A DNA stretch of 64,000 nt from Gammaproteobacteria bacterium SG8_30. Lineage in GTDB: Bacteria > Pseudomonadota > Gammaproteobacteria > Steroidobacterales > Steroidobacteraceae. The notes beneath the pieces are model-generated. The model did not search any database, had not been told where the DNA came from, and worked only from the letters and a program-made list of their open reading frames with translations. The position numbers and the translations under genes are program-made. This document shows, piece after piece, positions 10,843 to 19,311 of the stretch (positions are counted from its first letter, which is position 1; each line of letters begins with the position of its first letter). The stretch is taken from positions 1-64,000 of the forward strand of contig LJNS01000034.1 of the NCBI GenBank assembly GCA_001303245.1. Reading direction: 5' to 3'.

Positions 10843-10899
10843 CGCCGGCAGGACCTGCCATCCGGCGGTCCCCGACTTCATTTCCGAGGGGGAAACGAC

Positions 10900-11175
10900 A
10901 TGCCCAAGTTCGTGGTGGAACGTGACATGCCCGGCGTCGGCGCACTCGGCCCGGGCGAACTGCGTGGCGCATCGCAGAAATCGAACGAGGTGCTCGACGG
11001 AATGGGACCGCAGATCCAGTGGGTCGAGAGCTACGTGACCGGCGACAAGATCTACTGCATCTACATCGCGCCCGACGAGGAAGCCATCAAGGAGCACTCG
11101 CGCCGCTCGGGATTCCCGGCCAACCGCATCAGCAAGGTGGTGCGGCGGATCGACCCGACGACGGCAGAGGCCTGA
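10900..11175 (+). CDS. DUF4242 family small protein
   Basis: 91 residues starting MPKFVVERDMPGVG, with KIYCIYIAPDEEAIKEHSRRSGFPANRIS near the end. This matches the DUF4242 family; a Streptomyces member (SCO4226) was described as a nickel-binding ferredoxin-like-fold protein. His in EHSRRSGFP and Cys in YCIYIAP are conserved positions. The ATG is preceded by GAGGGGG. The frame is open upstream, but the upstream residues look like random high-GC translation. Biological role unknown. Confidence 0.75.
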   Translation: MPKFVVERDMPGVGALGPGELRGASQKSNEVLDGMGPQIQWVESYVTGDKIYCIYIAPDEEAIKEHSRRSGFPANRISKVVRRIDPTTAEA

Positions 11176-11198
11176 CGCCGCCCTTCCCGCCGCCGGCC

Positions 11199-11792
11199 TC
11201 AGGCGCCGGCGAGCGGGAAGAAATGGCGTAGCAGCCGGTCGGTCGGCAGGAAGAGCAGCAGCACGAAGCCGAGGTACAGGCCCGCGACATACGCCGCGGG
11301 GCGGAGGCGCTGCTGCACGAGGCCGGGCCCGTAGGTCCAGTTGATGTTGGCCTCGGGCGAGCCGAACACGCGGCTCGCCGGCAGGACGATCGCGGCCAGC
11401 AGTGTCGCGCCGGGCAGCGCGATGTCGGCCGCATACCCGTACTCCCAGACCATCCACAGCAACACGGCCGGCAGCGGCACGTGAAACAGCGACAGCAGCC
11501 GCAGGAACCGAGGCCGGTCCCGCTCGAACATGTATTCCGTCAGGCCGATGATGCGCCGGCGCAGCGCGAGGCGCAGCACCAGGTCGACGTTCCACAGCAG
11601 CTCGGGAACGAGTACCGCCACCGTGAGCACGCTCGCGAGCGACGCACTTTCGAGCCACAGCGCCGGCACGGCACCGAGCAGCGCGACGTCCGAGAACCAC
11701 ATCAGGTTCCGCCAGCCGTAGTGCTTCAGCCAGATGACCAGGATCACCAGCACGAAGGCCGTGTAGGCCAGCTTGAACCACACCGGAATCAT
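11199..11792 (-). CDS. Polytopic membrane protein of unknown function
   Basis: 197 residues with about six hydrophobic segments (for example FKLAYTAFVLVILVIWL, ASVLTVAVLVPELLW, LPAVLLWMVWEYGYAADIALP, AAYVAGLYLGFVLLLFLPTDRLL). Basic loops include RRRIIGLTEYMFERDRPRFLR and a periplasmic-looking SPEANINWTYGPG. The chosen start has GGGGAAGGC ahead of it. I do not recognise the family with certainty. It is convergent with the DUF4242 gene and divergent from the dehydratase gene that follows. Confidence 0.65.
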   Translation of the reverse strand: MIPVWFKLAYTAFVLVILVIWLKHYGWRNLMWFSDVALLGAVPALWLESASLASVLTVAVLVPELLWNVDLVLRLALRRRIIGLTEYMFERDRPRFLRLLSLFHVPLPAVLLWMVWEYGYAADIALPGATLLAAIVLPASRVFGSPEANINWTYGPGLVQQRLRPAAYVAGLYLGFVLLLFLPTDRLLRHFFPLAGA

Positions 11793-11864
11793 GCCTTCCC
11801 CGCGATGGACGTTCCCGCGTCGGCACTCTACACCGCCGGCGCGGCCACGCCGCATGCGCTGCGC

Positions 11865-11870
11865 TAGAAT
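11865..11870 (+). promoter_or_regulatory. Possible -10 box (TAGAAT) for the dehydratase operon
   Basis: TAGAAT lies 31-36 nt upstream of the ATG of the LeuC-like gene in the divergent intergenic region. No convincing -35 box is visible at 17 nt. Confidence 0.35.
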
Positions 11871-11900
11871 TCGTCGACTCCGCACCGACACGGCTGATCC

Positions 11901-13325
11901 ATGACCGGCTCATCGCGCGCTCGCGGGCCGCGCACCCTCTTCGACAAGATCTGGGAAGCCCACCTCGTCAGCGAGACGCCGGGCAGGGCGTCCCTCGTCG
12001 CGATCGACCGTATCTTCCTGCACGAGCGCACGGGCTCCGTCGCTCTCAAGGGCCTGAAGCAGGCCGGGCGCCCGATCGCCGATACGGCCCGCGTGTTCTG
12101 CACGATGGACCACATCGTGGACACGTTTCCCGGCCGGAGCGACGAGACCCGCATGCCGGGCGGCAAGGCCTTCATCACGGAGACGCGCGAGGCCGCGCTC
12201 GAGGCCGGCATCCGCCTGTTCGACGTGCGCGACCCGGACCAGGGCATCGTGCACGTGATCTCCCCCGAACTCGGCATCGTGCTGCCCGGCGCCACGCTGG
12301 TCTGCCCGGACAGCCACACCTGCACTCAGGGCGCGCTCGGGGCGCTCGCCTGGGGCATCGGCTCCACCGAGGCCGAGCACGCGCTCGCGACCGGCACCCT
12401 GCGGGTCAACCGCCCGAGTACCCTGCTCGTGCGCTTCGAGGGGACGCTCGCGCCGGGCGTGACGGCCAAGGACCTGAGCCTCGCACTCGTCAGCCGCCAC
12501 GGCTCCGCAGGCGGCAACGGCTGTGCGATCGAGTACGGCGGCAGCGCCGTGCGGGACATGGACATCGAAGCCCGGCTGACCCTGTGCAACATGGCGACCG
12601 AGTTCTCCGCCATGACCGGCATCGTCGCCCCGGACGAGAAGACCTTCGCCTACCTCGAGGGCCGTCGCTACGCCCCGCGCGGCGAGCTCTGGGAGCGGGC
12701 CGTGGCCTCGTGGCGCAGGCTCGCCTCCGACGAGGGTGCCCGGTTCGACCGCGAGATCGATGTCGACGCGGGCGGGCTTGCGCCCATGATCACGTGGGGC
12801 ACGAGCCCGCAGCACGCCATCCCCGTGACGGGCGCCGTCCCGGCGCTCGAGGCCAGCGGCCTGCCGCGGGAGTCCTACGACCGCGCGCTTGCCTACATGG
12901 GGCTCGAGCCCGGCACGCCGCTGGGAGAACTGCCCATCGACGCGGCATTCATCGGCTCCTGCACCAACAGCCGCCTTTCCGACCTCAGGCGTGCGGCTGC
13001 CTTGCTCCGCGGCCGGAAAGTGGCGCCGGGCGTCCGGGCGATCTGCGTGCCAGGCTCGATGCACGTCAAGCGGGAGGCCGAGTCCGAGGGCCTGGACGAG
13101 GTGTTCAAGGCGGCCGGCTTCGAGTGGCGCGAGCCGGGCTGCTCGATGTGCTTCTTCGCCGGCGGCGAGAGCTTCGGCCCGCGGGAACGGGTCGTGTCGT
13201 CGACGAACCGCAACTTCGAGAGCCGCCAGGGACCCGAGACGCGCACTCACATCGCGAGCCCCGAGACCGTGGCCGCCAGCGCGGTCGCGGGGCACATCGC
13301 GGACGCGCGGCGGCTGGCATCCTGA
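11901..13325 (+). CDS. Aconitase-family hydro-lyase large subunit (LeuC-like)
   Basis: 474 residues of the isopropylmalate isomerase large-subunit type. The three [4Fe-4S] cysteines are present: FIGSCTNSR and EPGCSMCFFAGGES; the substrate/cluster loop FCTMDHIVD and CPDSHTCTQGALGALAWG are also clear, and SSTNRNFESRQG near the end matches LeuC. Genuine LeuC enzymes read CSMCLGMN after the cluster; here CSMCFFAGGESFGP differs. No leuA or leuB is nearby; the operon instead encodes an HMG-CoA-lyase-like enzyme and a CoA-transferase. I therefore infer a catabolic dehydratase of a C5 acid (citramalate/citraconate type) rather than leucine synthesis. LeuC annotation would be the conservative alternative. 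Confidence 0.8.
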   Translation: MTGSSRARGPRTLFDKIWEAHLVSETPGRASLVAIDRIFLHERTGSVALKGLKQAGRPIADTARVFCTMDHIVDTFPGRSDETRMPGGKAFITETREAALEAGIRLFDVRDPDQGIVHVISPELGIVLPGATLVCPDSHTCTQGALGALAWGIGSTEAEHALATGTLRVNRPSTLLVRFEGTLAPGVTAKDLSLALVSRHGSAGGNGCAIEYGGSAVRDMDIEARLTLCNMATEFSAMTGIVAPDEKTFAYLEGRRYAPRGELWERAVASWRRLASDEGARFDREIDVDAGGLAPMITWGTSPQHAIPVTGAVPALEASGLPRESYDRALAYMGLEPGTPLGELPIDAAFIGSCTNSRLSDLRRAAALLRGRKVAPGVRAICVPGSMHVKREAESEGLDEVFKAAGFEWREPGCSMCFFAGGESFGPRERVVSSTNRNFESRQGPETRTHIASPETVAASAVAGHIADARRLAS

Positions 13326-13334
13326 GGAGACCCG

Positions 13335-13979
13335 GTGGAACCGTTCCGCAAGCTGACTGCCGTAGCCGCGCCGATCCTCCGCGCAAACGTCGACACCGAC
13401 GCGATCATTCCCTCGCGCGAGATGAAGAGCGTCTCCAAGTCGGGGCTCGCCGACGGGCTGTTCGCCGGCTGGCGCTACACGCAGATCGGCGGGCGCGAGC
13501 CCAACCCGCATTTCGTGCTGAACCAGCCCGCGTACCGGGGAACGCGCATCCTGCTCGGCGGCGAGAACTTCGGCTGCGGGTCGAGCCGCGAGCACGCGGT
13601 CTGGGCGCTCGCGGAGTACGGCATCCGCGCGATCATCGCGCCGTCGTTCTCGCCCATCTTCTTCAACAACTGCGTGCGCAACGGCATCCTGCCGGCCAGG
13701 CTGCCCGAGGGCGCAGTGCAGTCGATCGCCGAGGACGTCGCCCATGATCCGCAGTCGAGGCCTGTCTCGGTCGACCTCGAGTCGCAGGCGGTCGTCGCGC
13801 ACGGCGGCGCGTGCTGGCGCTTCGAGCTAGACTCCGAGGCGAAGCAGATGCTGCTCGAGGGTCTCGATGCCGTCGACCTCACGCTCAGGCAGCGGGAGGC
13901 CATCGAGCGCTTTCTCTCGCGGGACACCGCGGAGCGTCCGTGGATCTACCTCGAGCCGACCGCCGGAGGAGACCGATGA
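13335..13979 (+). CDS. Aconitase-family hydro-lyase small subunit (LeuD-like)
   Basis: 214 residues, a LeuD-type swivelling domain. Signatures are NVDTDAIIPSREMKSVSKSGL, GTRILLGGENFGCGSSREHAVWAL and PSFSPIFFNNCVRNGILP. Together with the upstream large subunit it forms the active hydro-lyase; the small subunit determines substrate preference in this family. KSVSKSGLADGLF differs from the KRI.R.GFG..LF pattern of leucine-pathway enzymes, in keeping with a different substrate (inference). It follows the large subunit after 9 nt and its stop overlaps the next start (ATGA). Confidence 0.82.
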   Translation: MEPFRKLTAVAAPILRANVDTDAIIPSREMKSVSKSGLADGLFAGWRYTQIGGREPNPHFVLNQPAYRGTRILLGGENFGCGSSREHAVWALAEYGIRAIIAPSFSPIFFNNCVRNGILPARLPEGAVQSIAEDVAHDPQSRPVSVDLESQAVVAHGGACWRFELDSEAKQMLLEGLDAVDLTLRQREAIERFLSRDTAERPWIYLEPTAGGDR

Positions 13980-14923
13980 CCATCGACCTGCTCGTCAGCG
14001 AGGTAGGTCCGCGCGACGGCCTGCAGAGCATCGAGTCCATCATGCCCCTGGCCGCGAAGAAGGCATGGATCTCGGCCGAGGCCGCAGCCGGCGTGTCGGA
14101 GATCGAGGTCGGCAGCTTCGTGCCCGCCAAGATCCTGCCGCAGCTTGCGGACACGGCCGAGGTCGTCGCCCACGCACGCACCGTCCCCGGGCTCACCGTC
14201 GCGGTGCTCGTGCCGAACCTGAGGGGCGCCCAGGACGCGGTCGCCGCCGGGGCACACAAGATCACGGTTCCGCTGTCCGTGTCCGAGACCCACAGCCTGA
14301 AGAACGTCCGCCGCACCCACGCCCAGATGCTCGAGGAGGTCCGCGCCATCGTCGAGTTGATACGGTCGCAGCCCGAGGGGCGGCGGCCGAAGTTCGAGGG
14401 CGGCCTGTCGACGGCCTTCGGCTGCACGCTCGAAGGCCCCATTCCCGCCGACAAGGTGGTGGAACTCGCGGGGCGCCTCATGGACTGCGGCTGCGACGAG
14501 GTGGGCCTGTCGGACACGACCGGCTACGCGAATCCGTCGCAGGTCAAGGACCTGGTGCGGCGGGTCCGGGCCGAGGTGGGCGAGGAAGCCTTTGCCGGCC
14601 TGCACCTGCACAACACCCGCGGCCTGGGGCTCGCGAACGTCGTGGCCGGCCTGGAGGTCGGCGTGACCACCTTCGACAGCTCGCTCGGCGGTCTGGGCGG
14701 CTGCCCGTTCGCGCCGGGCGCCTCCGGCAACATCGTCACCGAGGACCTCGTATTCATGCTCGAGTCCATGGGCCTCAGCACCGGCATCGACCTGCCGCGG
14801 CTGCTCGAGGTGCGCCGGATCGTGGCCGAGGCCGTCCCCGGCGAGGAGCTCTACGGCTTCACGCCCGACGCCGGGCTGCCGCTCGGCTTCGCGCCGGCCG
14901 GGCGCAAGGCGGACGCGGCATGA
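13976..14923 (+). CDS. Hydroxymethylglutaryl-CoA lyase family enzyme (possibly citramalyl-CoA lyase)
   Basis: A 315-residue DRE-TIM metallolyase. VSEVGPRDGLQS carries the catalytic Arg and metal-binding Asp, GVSEIEVGSFV the second conserved strand, GLHLHNTRGLG the metal-binding His pair and GGLGGCPFAPGASGNIVTED the cysteine-containing G-loop typical of HMG-CoA lyase. Such enzymes cleave HMG-CoA to acetyl-CoA and acetoacetate, but relatives cleave other 3-hydroxy-3-methyl-acyl-CoAs. The dehydratase pair and CoA-transferase in the same operon suggest citramalyl-CoA cleavage to acetyl-CoA and pyruvate. This is inference. Start codon overlaps the previous stop by 4 nt. Confidence 0.85.
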   Translation: MTIDLLVSEVGPRDGLQSIESIMPLAAKKAWISAEAAAGVSEIEVGSFVPAKILPQLADTAEVVAHARTVPGLTVAVLVPNLRGAQDAVAAGAHKITVPLSVSETHSLKNVRRTHAQMLEEVRAIVELIRSQPEGRRPKFEGGLSTAFGCTLEGPIPADKVVELAGRLMDCGCDEVGLSDTTGYANPSQVKDLVRRVRAEVGEEAFAGLHLHNTRGLGLANVVAGLEVGVTTFDSSLGGLGGCPFAPGASGNIVTEDLVFMLESMGLSTGIDLPRLLEVRRIVAEAVPGEELYGFTPDAGLPLGFAPAGRKADAA

Positions 14924-16122
14924 GCGATCCGGGAAGCGCCAGCGGGCTGCCCCTCGAGGGGCTCCGTGTCGTCGAGTTCACGCACATGGTGATGGGTCCG
15001 GCCGTCGGCGCGATCCTCGTCGAGCTCGGCGCGGACGTGGTCAAGGTGGAGCCGGTCGGGGGGGACGCCACGCGCAAGCTGCTCGGCTCGGGCGCGGGTT
15101 ACTTCTCGATGTACAACCGCAACAAGAAGAGCATCTGCCTCGACCTCAAGCACCCGCGCGGACTCGAGGTGGCCCGCAGGATGGCGACCCACGCCGACGT
15201 GGTGATCGAGAACTTCCGTACCGGCGCGATGGACCGGCTCGGCCTGGGCTACGAGGCGCTCGCCGACCTGAACCCCCGGCTGATCTACTGCTCCGAGAAG
15301 GGCTTCCTGGCCGGCCCCTACGAGCACCGAACGGCGCTCGACGAGGTCGCGCAGATGATGGGCGGACTCGCCTACATGACGGGCCCGCCGGGCCGGCCCC
15401 TGCGGGCCGGCAGCTCCGTCATCGACGTGACCGGCGGGATGTTCGGAGTCATCGGCATCCTGGCGGCGCTCGAGCAGCGGCACCGCACCGGCCGCGGCCA
15501 GAAGGTCTCGAGCTCGCTGTTCGAGACCACCGTCTACCTGGTCGGCCAGCACATGGCGCAGAAGGCCGTCACCGGCGAGGCCGCCCGGCCGATGCCGGTG
15601 CGGATCTCGGCCTGGGCGATCTACGACGTCTTCGAGACGGCCGACGGCGAGCAGGTCTTCGTGGGCGTGGTCTCCGACTCCCTGTGGGAGAAGTTCTGCA
15701 AGGCGTTCGGGCTCGCAGAGCTCGCCGCCAGCGAGGAATTCAGGACCAACTCGCAGCGCGTGCTGGCCCGGGACACCCTGCTGCCGCAGGTCCGGGACCT
15801 GTTCAAGCGCTACACGAAGGCCGAGCTGGTCGAGAAACTCGAGCGCACCGGCCTGCCCTTCGCCCCCATCGGCAGGCCGGAGGACATGTTCGAGGATCCC
15901 CACCTGCTCGCCAGCGGAGGCCTCGGCGACGTCACCCTGCCGGACGGGCGCGAGACCCGCTTGCCGCTGCTGCCGGTCGAGCTCGGCGGCAACCGGCCGA
16001 GCCGCGGCGGCGCGTTGCCGCGGCCGGGAGAGCACACGCTGGAGGTGCTTCGGGCGCTGGGATATTCCGGGACGGAGATCGACGCCCTGACCGCCGGCAG
16101 GGCGGTCGGCGGCGAGGCCTGA
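14920..16122 (+). CDS. Class III (CaiB/BaiF) CoA-transferase
   Basis: 400 residues of the class III CoA-transferase family: LEGLRVVEFTHMVMGPAVGAILVELGADVVKVE opens the CoA-binding fold and SVIDVTGGMFGVIGILAAL carries the Asp in the catalytic position. The C-terminal part has RTGLPFAPIGRPEDMFEDPHLLASGG, also typical. It would move CoA from a donor such as succinyl-CoA to an organic acid. It overlaps the lyase gene by 4 nt, so activation of the acid made or used by the dehydratase pair, followed by lyase cleavage, is the natural reading. Substrate is not shown by sequence. Confidence 0.85.
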   Translation: MSDPGSASGLPLEGLRVVEFTHMVMGPAVGAILVELGADVVKVEPVGGDATRKLLGSGAGYFSMYNRNKKSICLDLKHPRGLEVARRMATHADVVIENFRTGAMDRLGLGYEALADLNPRLIYCSEKGFLAGPYEHRTALDEVAQMMGGLAYMTGPPGRPLRAGSSVIDVTGGMFGVIGILAALEQRHRTGRGQKVSSSLFETTVYLVGQHMAQKAVTGEAARPMPVRISAWAIYDVFETADGEQVFVGVVSDSLWEKFCKAFGLAELAASEEFRTNSQRVLARDTLLPQVRDLFKRYTKAELVEKLERTGLPFAPIGRPEDMFEDPHLLASGGLGDVTLPDGRETRLPLLPVELGGNRPSRGGALPRPGEHTLEVLRALGYSGTEIDALTAGRAVGGEA

Positions 16123-16269
16123 CCTCCCCGGAAGTCCATCCTCCGAAAGTGGAAGCCGTCAAGGCCCCGGGCTTGCGGCTTTCCGTGATTTGTACTCGAT
16201 CCCAAGTTGGTAGAAACCTGAGCAGTTGTGCTCACGGACGAGCGGCCGGCGCTCCCCTATAGGGCCGCG
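16123..16269 (+). promoter_or_regulatory. Leader region of the nuo operon
   Basis: 147 nt separate the CoA-transferase stop from nuoA. The middle (about 16170-16235) is less GC-rich than its surroundings and holds TTGCGG, TTTGTACT and TTGGTAGAAACCT, so the complex I promoter is probably here, but I cannot assign -35 and -10 boxes with confidence. No tRNA or secG gene is present before nuoA. Confidence 0.35.
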
Positions 16270-16635
16270 ATGAACGAATACGCGATCTTCCTGCTGTACC
16301 TCGCCGCGATCCTGGGTTTTGTCGGCTTCACGCTTTTACTTAACCGGGTTCTCGGGCCGAAGCCAGCGCCGACGGCCGTGAAGCTCGAGCCCTTCGAGTG
16401 CGGCGCCACGGCCGTGCAGCGCGTGAACGTCAAGGCCCTCCCCATCAAGTACTACGGCGTCGCGGTCGTGTTCATCCTCTTCGACCTGGAGACCGTGTTC
16501 CTGTTCATCTGGGCGCTCGGCGCGAAGCCGCTGGACGGCCTGATGCTGGCGGTGTTCGGCATCTTCGTCGGGCTCCTCGTGCTGATCCTGCTCTACGTCT
16601 GGAAGTCCGGGCTCGTCGAGGACGTCAGGAGGTAG
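16270..16635 (+). CDS. nuoA: NADH-quinone oxidoreductase subunit A
   Basis: 121 residues with three membrane helices. KLEPFECGATAVQRVNVKALPIKYY is the conserved loop with the Cys seen in NuoA/ND3, followed by GVAVVFILFDLETVFLFIWAL. It is part of the membrane arm at the junction with the quinone site of complex I. First gene of a 14-gene operon in canonical A-N order. Confidence 0.95.
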   Translation: MNEYAIFLLYLAAILGFVGFTLLLNRVLGPKPAPTAVKLEPFECGATAVQRVNVKALPIKYYGVAVVFILFDLETVFLFIWALGAKPLDGLMLAVFGIFVGLLVLILLYVWKSGLVEDVRR

Positions 16636-16641
16636 CCCGGC

Positions 16642-17139
16642 ATGAACGCGGACCCGAGGCGGCCGGCGCCGACGCTGGACTTCCTCACCACGAAGAAGGA
16701 CGAACTGATCGGCTGGGCCCGCAAGTTCTCGCTGTTCCCGTATCCGTTCGTCACCGCCTGCTGCGCCATGGAGTTCATGTCGGTGAGTTCGACGCTCTAC
16801 GACACCGACCGCTTCGGCGCGGCGCTGCCGCGGTTCTCGCCCCGGCAATCGGACCTGCTGATGGTCGTCGGCACGGTCAACCACAAGCAGGCCCCGATCC
16901 TGAGGAAGATCTACGAGCAGATGTGCGAGCCGAAGTGGGTGATCGCCTTCGGGGTATGTGCCACGAGCGGTGGCTTCTACCAGAATTACGCGGCCGTCGC
17001 CGGCATCGACCGGATCATCCCCGTCGACGTCTTCATCCCCGGCTGCCCGCCGCGGCCGGAGATGGTCATCGACGGCATCATGAAGCTGCAGGACAAGATC
17101 GCGGGCTCGAAGCACCCGATCGTGAACGAGAGGTTCTGA
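16642..17139 (+). CDS. nuoB: NADH-quinone oxidoreductase subunit B
   Basis: 165 residues. All four ligands of cluster N2 are visible: [10 protein letters not shown] (tandem Cys), [12 protein letters not shown] and [11 protein letters not shown]2 passes electrons to quinone at the interface with NuoD. It starts 6 nt after nuoA. Confidence 0.96.
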   Translation: MNADPRRPAPTLDFLTTKKDELIGWARKFSLFPYPFVTACCAMEFMSVSSTLYDTDRFGAALPRFSPRQSDLLMVVGTVNHKQAPILRKIYEQMCEPKWVIAFGVCATSGGFYQNYAAVAGIDRIIPVDVFIPGCPPRPEMVIDGIMKLQDKIAGSKHPIVNERF

Positions 17140-17141
17140 CA

Positions 17142-17630
17142 GTGAGCGCCCCGATCCAGGCCACTATCCGGGAGCAGCTCGGCGGGGAGGACGTCGACGT
17201 CTCGGTCTCCCACGGGATGACCGTGCTCGATCTGCCGCCGGCGCGGCTGCTGGCGACCGTGCGGCGCCTCAAGGAGGAGCTCGGCTTCGACCTGTTCCTC
17301 GACGTCACCGCCGTCGACTGGCCGCAGCGCGAGCCTCGCTTCGATGTCGTCTACCACTTCTACTCCACCGCGCAGCGCGTGCGCGTCCGGGTCCGGACGC
17401 GCGTGACCGAGGCGGAGCCCGCCGTGGACACGCTGACGGGACTGTACGGCTCGGCCCGCTACATGGAGCGCGAGTGCCACGAGATGTACGGCATCGATTT
17501 CCGTGGCAACTTCGACCTCCGGCCGATCCTGCTGTACGAGGGCTTCGTCGGGCATCCCCTGCGCAAGGACTACCCGAAGCGCCGCGAGCAGTGGCTGATT
17601 CCCGAGCGCAAGCCGGAGCCTGCGTCGTGA
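17142..17630 (+). CDS. nuoC: NADH-quinone oxidoreductase subunit C
   Basis: 162 residues, GTG start 2 nt after nuoB. Contains DVTAVDWPQREPRFDVVYHFYS and the family signature RYMERECHEMYGIDFRGNFDLRPIL. This peripheral subunit packs against NuoD. It is a separate gene, unlike the fused NuoCD of enteric bacteria. Confidence 0.95.
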   Translation: MSAPIQATIREQLGGEDVDVSVSHGMTVLDLPPARLLATVRRLKEELGFDLFLDVTAVDWPQREPRFDVVYHFYSTAQRVRVRVRTRVTEAEPAVDTLTGLYGSARYMERECHEMYGIDFRGNFDLRPILLYEGFVGHPLRKDYPKRREQWLIPERKPEPAS

Positions 17631-18844
17631 GCGCAAGCCTGCCCAACCCGATCCGCCCGGCCTTCAACGAGCCCCTGGACCCGGCCCACGTCATCGTCAA
17701 CATCGGGCCATCGCACCCGGCGACGCACGGCACCATCCAGATCGTGGCCGAGATCGACGCCGAGAAGGTCGTGCGCACCGACGTGCACTGCGGCTACCTG
17801 CACCGCGGCTTCGAGAAGGAGTGCGAATCGCACACCTGGCACACACTGATCCCCTACGTCGACCGCCTGAACTACTGCTCGGCGCTGATCAACAACTTCG
17901 CCTACTGCGAGGCGGTCGAGACGCTGATGGGCATCGAGATCACGCCGCGCTGCCGCTACCTGCGCACGCTGCTCTCCGAGTACTCGCGGGTCGCAGATCA
18001 CCTGACCTGCGTGGCGGCCTCGCTGATGGAGCTCGGCGCGATGACCGCGTTCCTCTACCTGGTCACCATCCGCGACTACATCTACGAGCACCTCGCGGAC
18101 CTGACGGGCGCGCGCGTTACCTACAGCTACGGTCGCATCGGCGGGCTCGCCAACGACCTGCCCGAGGGCTGGCTGAAGCGGCTCGAGGAGATCTTCGGCG
18201 AGTACGAGGAGTTCGTCGGCCGCGTGCACGGGCTGATAGACCGCAACCGGATCTTCATCGACCGCACCCGCGACGTCGGCGTGATCTCGACCGCCGACGC
18301 CATCAACTGGGGTTACACGGGGCCGATCCTGCGCTCGACGGGCGTGCCGCGCGACCTGCGCAAGGACACGCCCTACCTCGCCTATGGCGAGCTCGACTTC
18401 GAGGTGCCGGTCGGCATCAAGGGCGACAACTACGACCGTTACTTCGTGCGCATGCGCGAGATGGACGAGTCGATGCACATGATCCGCCAGCTGGTGGACA
18501 TGCTGCCGCCCGGGCCGGTGACGGTCGACGACCGGCGCTGCACGCTGCCGCCCAAGCGGCTCGTCTACGACGAGATCGAGTCGCTGATCAACCACTTCAA
18601 GCTCATCATGGACGGGCCGCAGGTTCCCGCCGGCGACGCCTACGTCGCCCACGAGTCGGCCAACGGCGAGCTCGGCTTCTACGTCGTCAGCGACGGCACG
18701 GGCCGGCCGTGGAAGGTGCACGTGCGCGCGCCGAGCTTCGTGCACATGGGCGGGGCGCACCTCATGCTCGACGGAGGGCAGCTCGCCGACATCATCCCGA
18801 CCTTCGGCTCGATCAACATGATCGGAGGGGAGTGCGACAGGTGA
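17627..18844 (+). CDS. nuoD: NADH-quinone oxidoreductase subunit D
   Basis: 405 residues, GTG start overlapping the nuoC stop (GTGA). NIGPSHPATHG and HCGYLHRGFEK are the conserved quinone-site segments; the C-terminus INMIGGECDR is also standard. Homologous to the large subunit of NiFe hydrogenases and forms the quinone cavity with NuoB. Confidence 0.96.
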   Translation: MSASLPNPIRPAFNEPLDPAHVIVNIGPSHPATHGTIQIVAEIDAEKVVRTDVHCGYLHRGFEKECESHTWHTLIPYVDRLNYCSALINNFAYCEAVETLMGIEITPRCRYLRTLLSEYSRVADHLTCVAASLMELGAMTAFLYLVTIRDYIYEHLADLTGARVTYSYGRIGGLANDLPEGWLKRLEEIFGEYEEFVGRVHGLIDRNRIFIDRTRDVGVISTADAINWGYTGPILRSTGVPRDLRKDTPYLAYGELDFEVPVGIKGDNYDRYFVRMREMDESMHMIRQLVDMLPPGPVTVDDRRCTLPPKRLVYDEIESLINHFKLIMDGPQVPAGDAYVAHESANGELGFYVVSDGTGRPWKVHVRAPSFVHMGGAHLMLDGGQLADIIPTFGSINMIGGECDR

Positions 18845-19311
18845 GGCACCTGATCCCCGAGTTCGAGAAGCTCAAGGAGCGCCTGCCGAAGGGTCTCGAC
18901 TCGACGCTGGTCCTGCCGTGCCTGCGCCGTATCCAGGAGGACCGGGGCTACATCGCCGACGAGGACATCGACGGCCTCGTCGAGTACCTCGACGTGCCGC
19001 GCATCCAGATCGAGGAGGTGCTGACCTTCTACTCCATGCTGCGGCGCAAGCCGATCGGCCGCTTCCACCTGCAGGTGTGCCACAACGTCTCCTGCACCAT
19101 GCGCGGCGCCGAGCGGATGATCGACAGCCTGTCGCGGCGCCTCGGCGTGCAGCCGGGCCAGACGACGCCGGACGGCCGCTTCACGCTGTCGCGCGTCGAG
19201 TGCCTCGGCTCCTGCGGCACCGCGCCGGTGGTCATGGTCAACGAGCGTTACCACGAGCTGCAGAGCGAGGAATCCCTCGAGCAGCTCGTCGCGGAGCTGG
19301 AGCGGTCATGA
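18841..19311 (+). CDS. nuoE: NADH-quinone oxidoreductase subunit E
   Basis: 156 residues with the [2Fe-2S] (N1a) motif CHNVSC followed by ECLGSCGTAP, a thioredoxin-like ferredoxin domain. Part of the NADH-oxidising tip with NuoF. GTG start overlaps the nuoD stop by 4 nt. Confidence 0.95.
   Translation: MRHLIPEFEKLKERLPKGLDSTLVLPCLRRIQEDRGYIADEDIDGLVEYLDVPRIQIEEVLTFYSMLRRKPIGRFHLQVCHNVSCTMRGAERMIDSLSRRLGVQPGQTTPDGRFTLSRVECLGSCGTAPVVMVNERYHELQSEESLEQLVAELERS

Noticed and set aside
11901-13979. Assignment as leucine biosynthesis leuC-leuD
   Set aside because: Not excluded, but no leuA or leuB is nearby, the cluster-proximal sequence differs from LeuC, and the operon partners are catabolic CoA enzymes.
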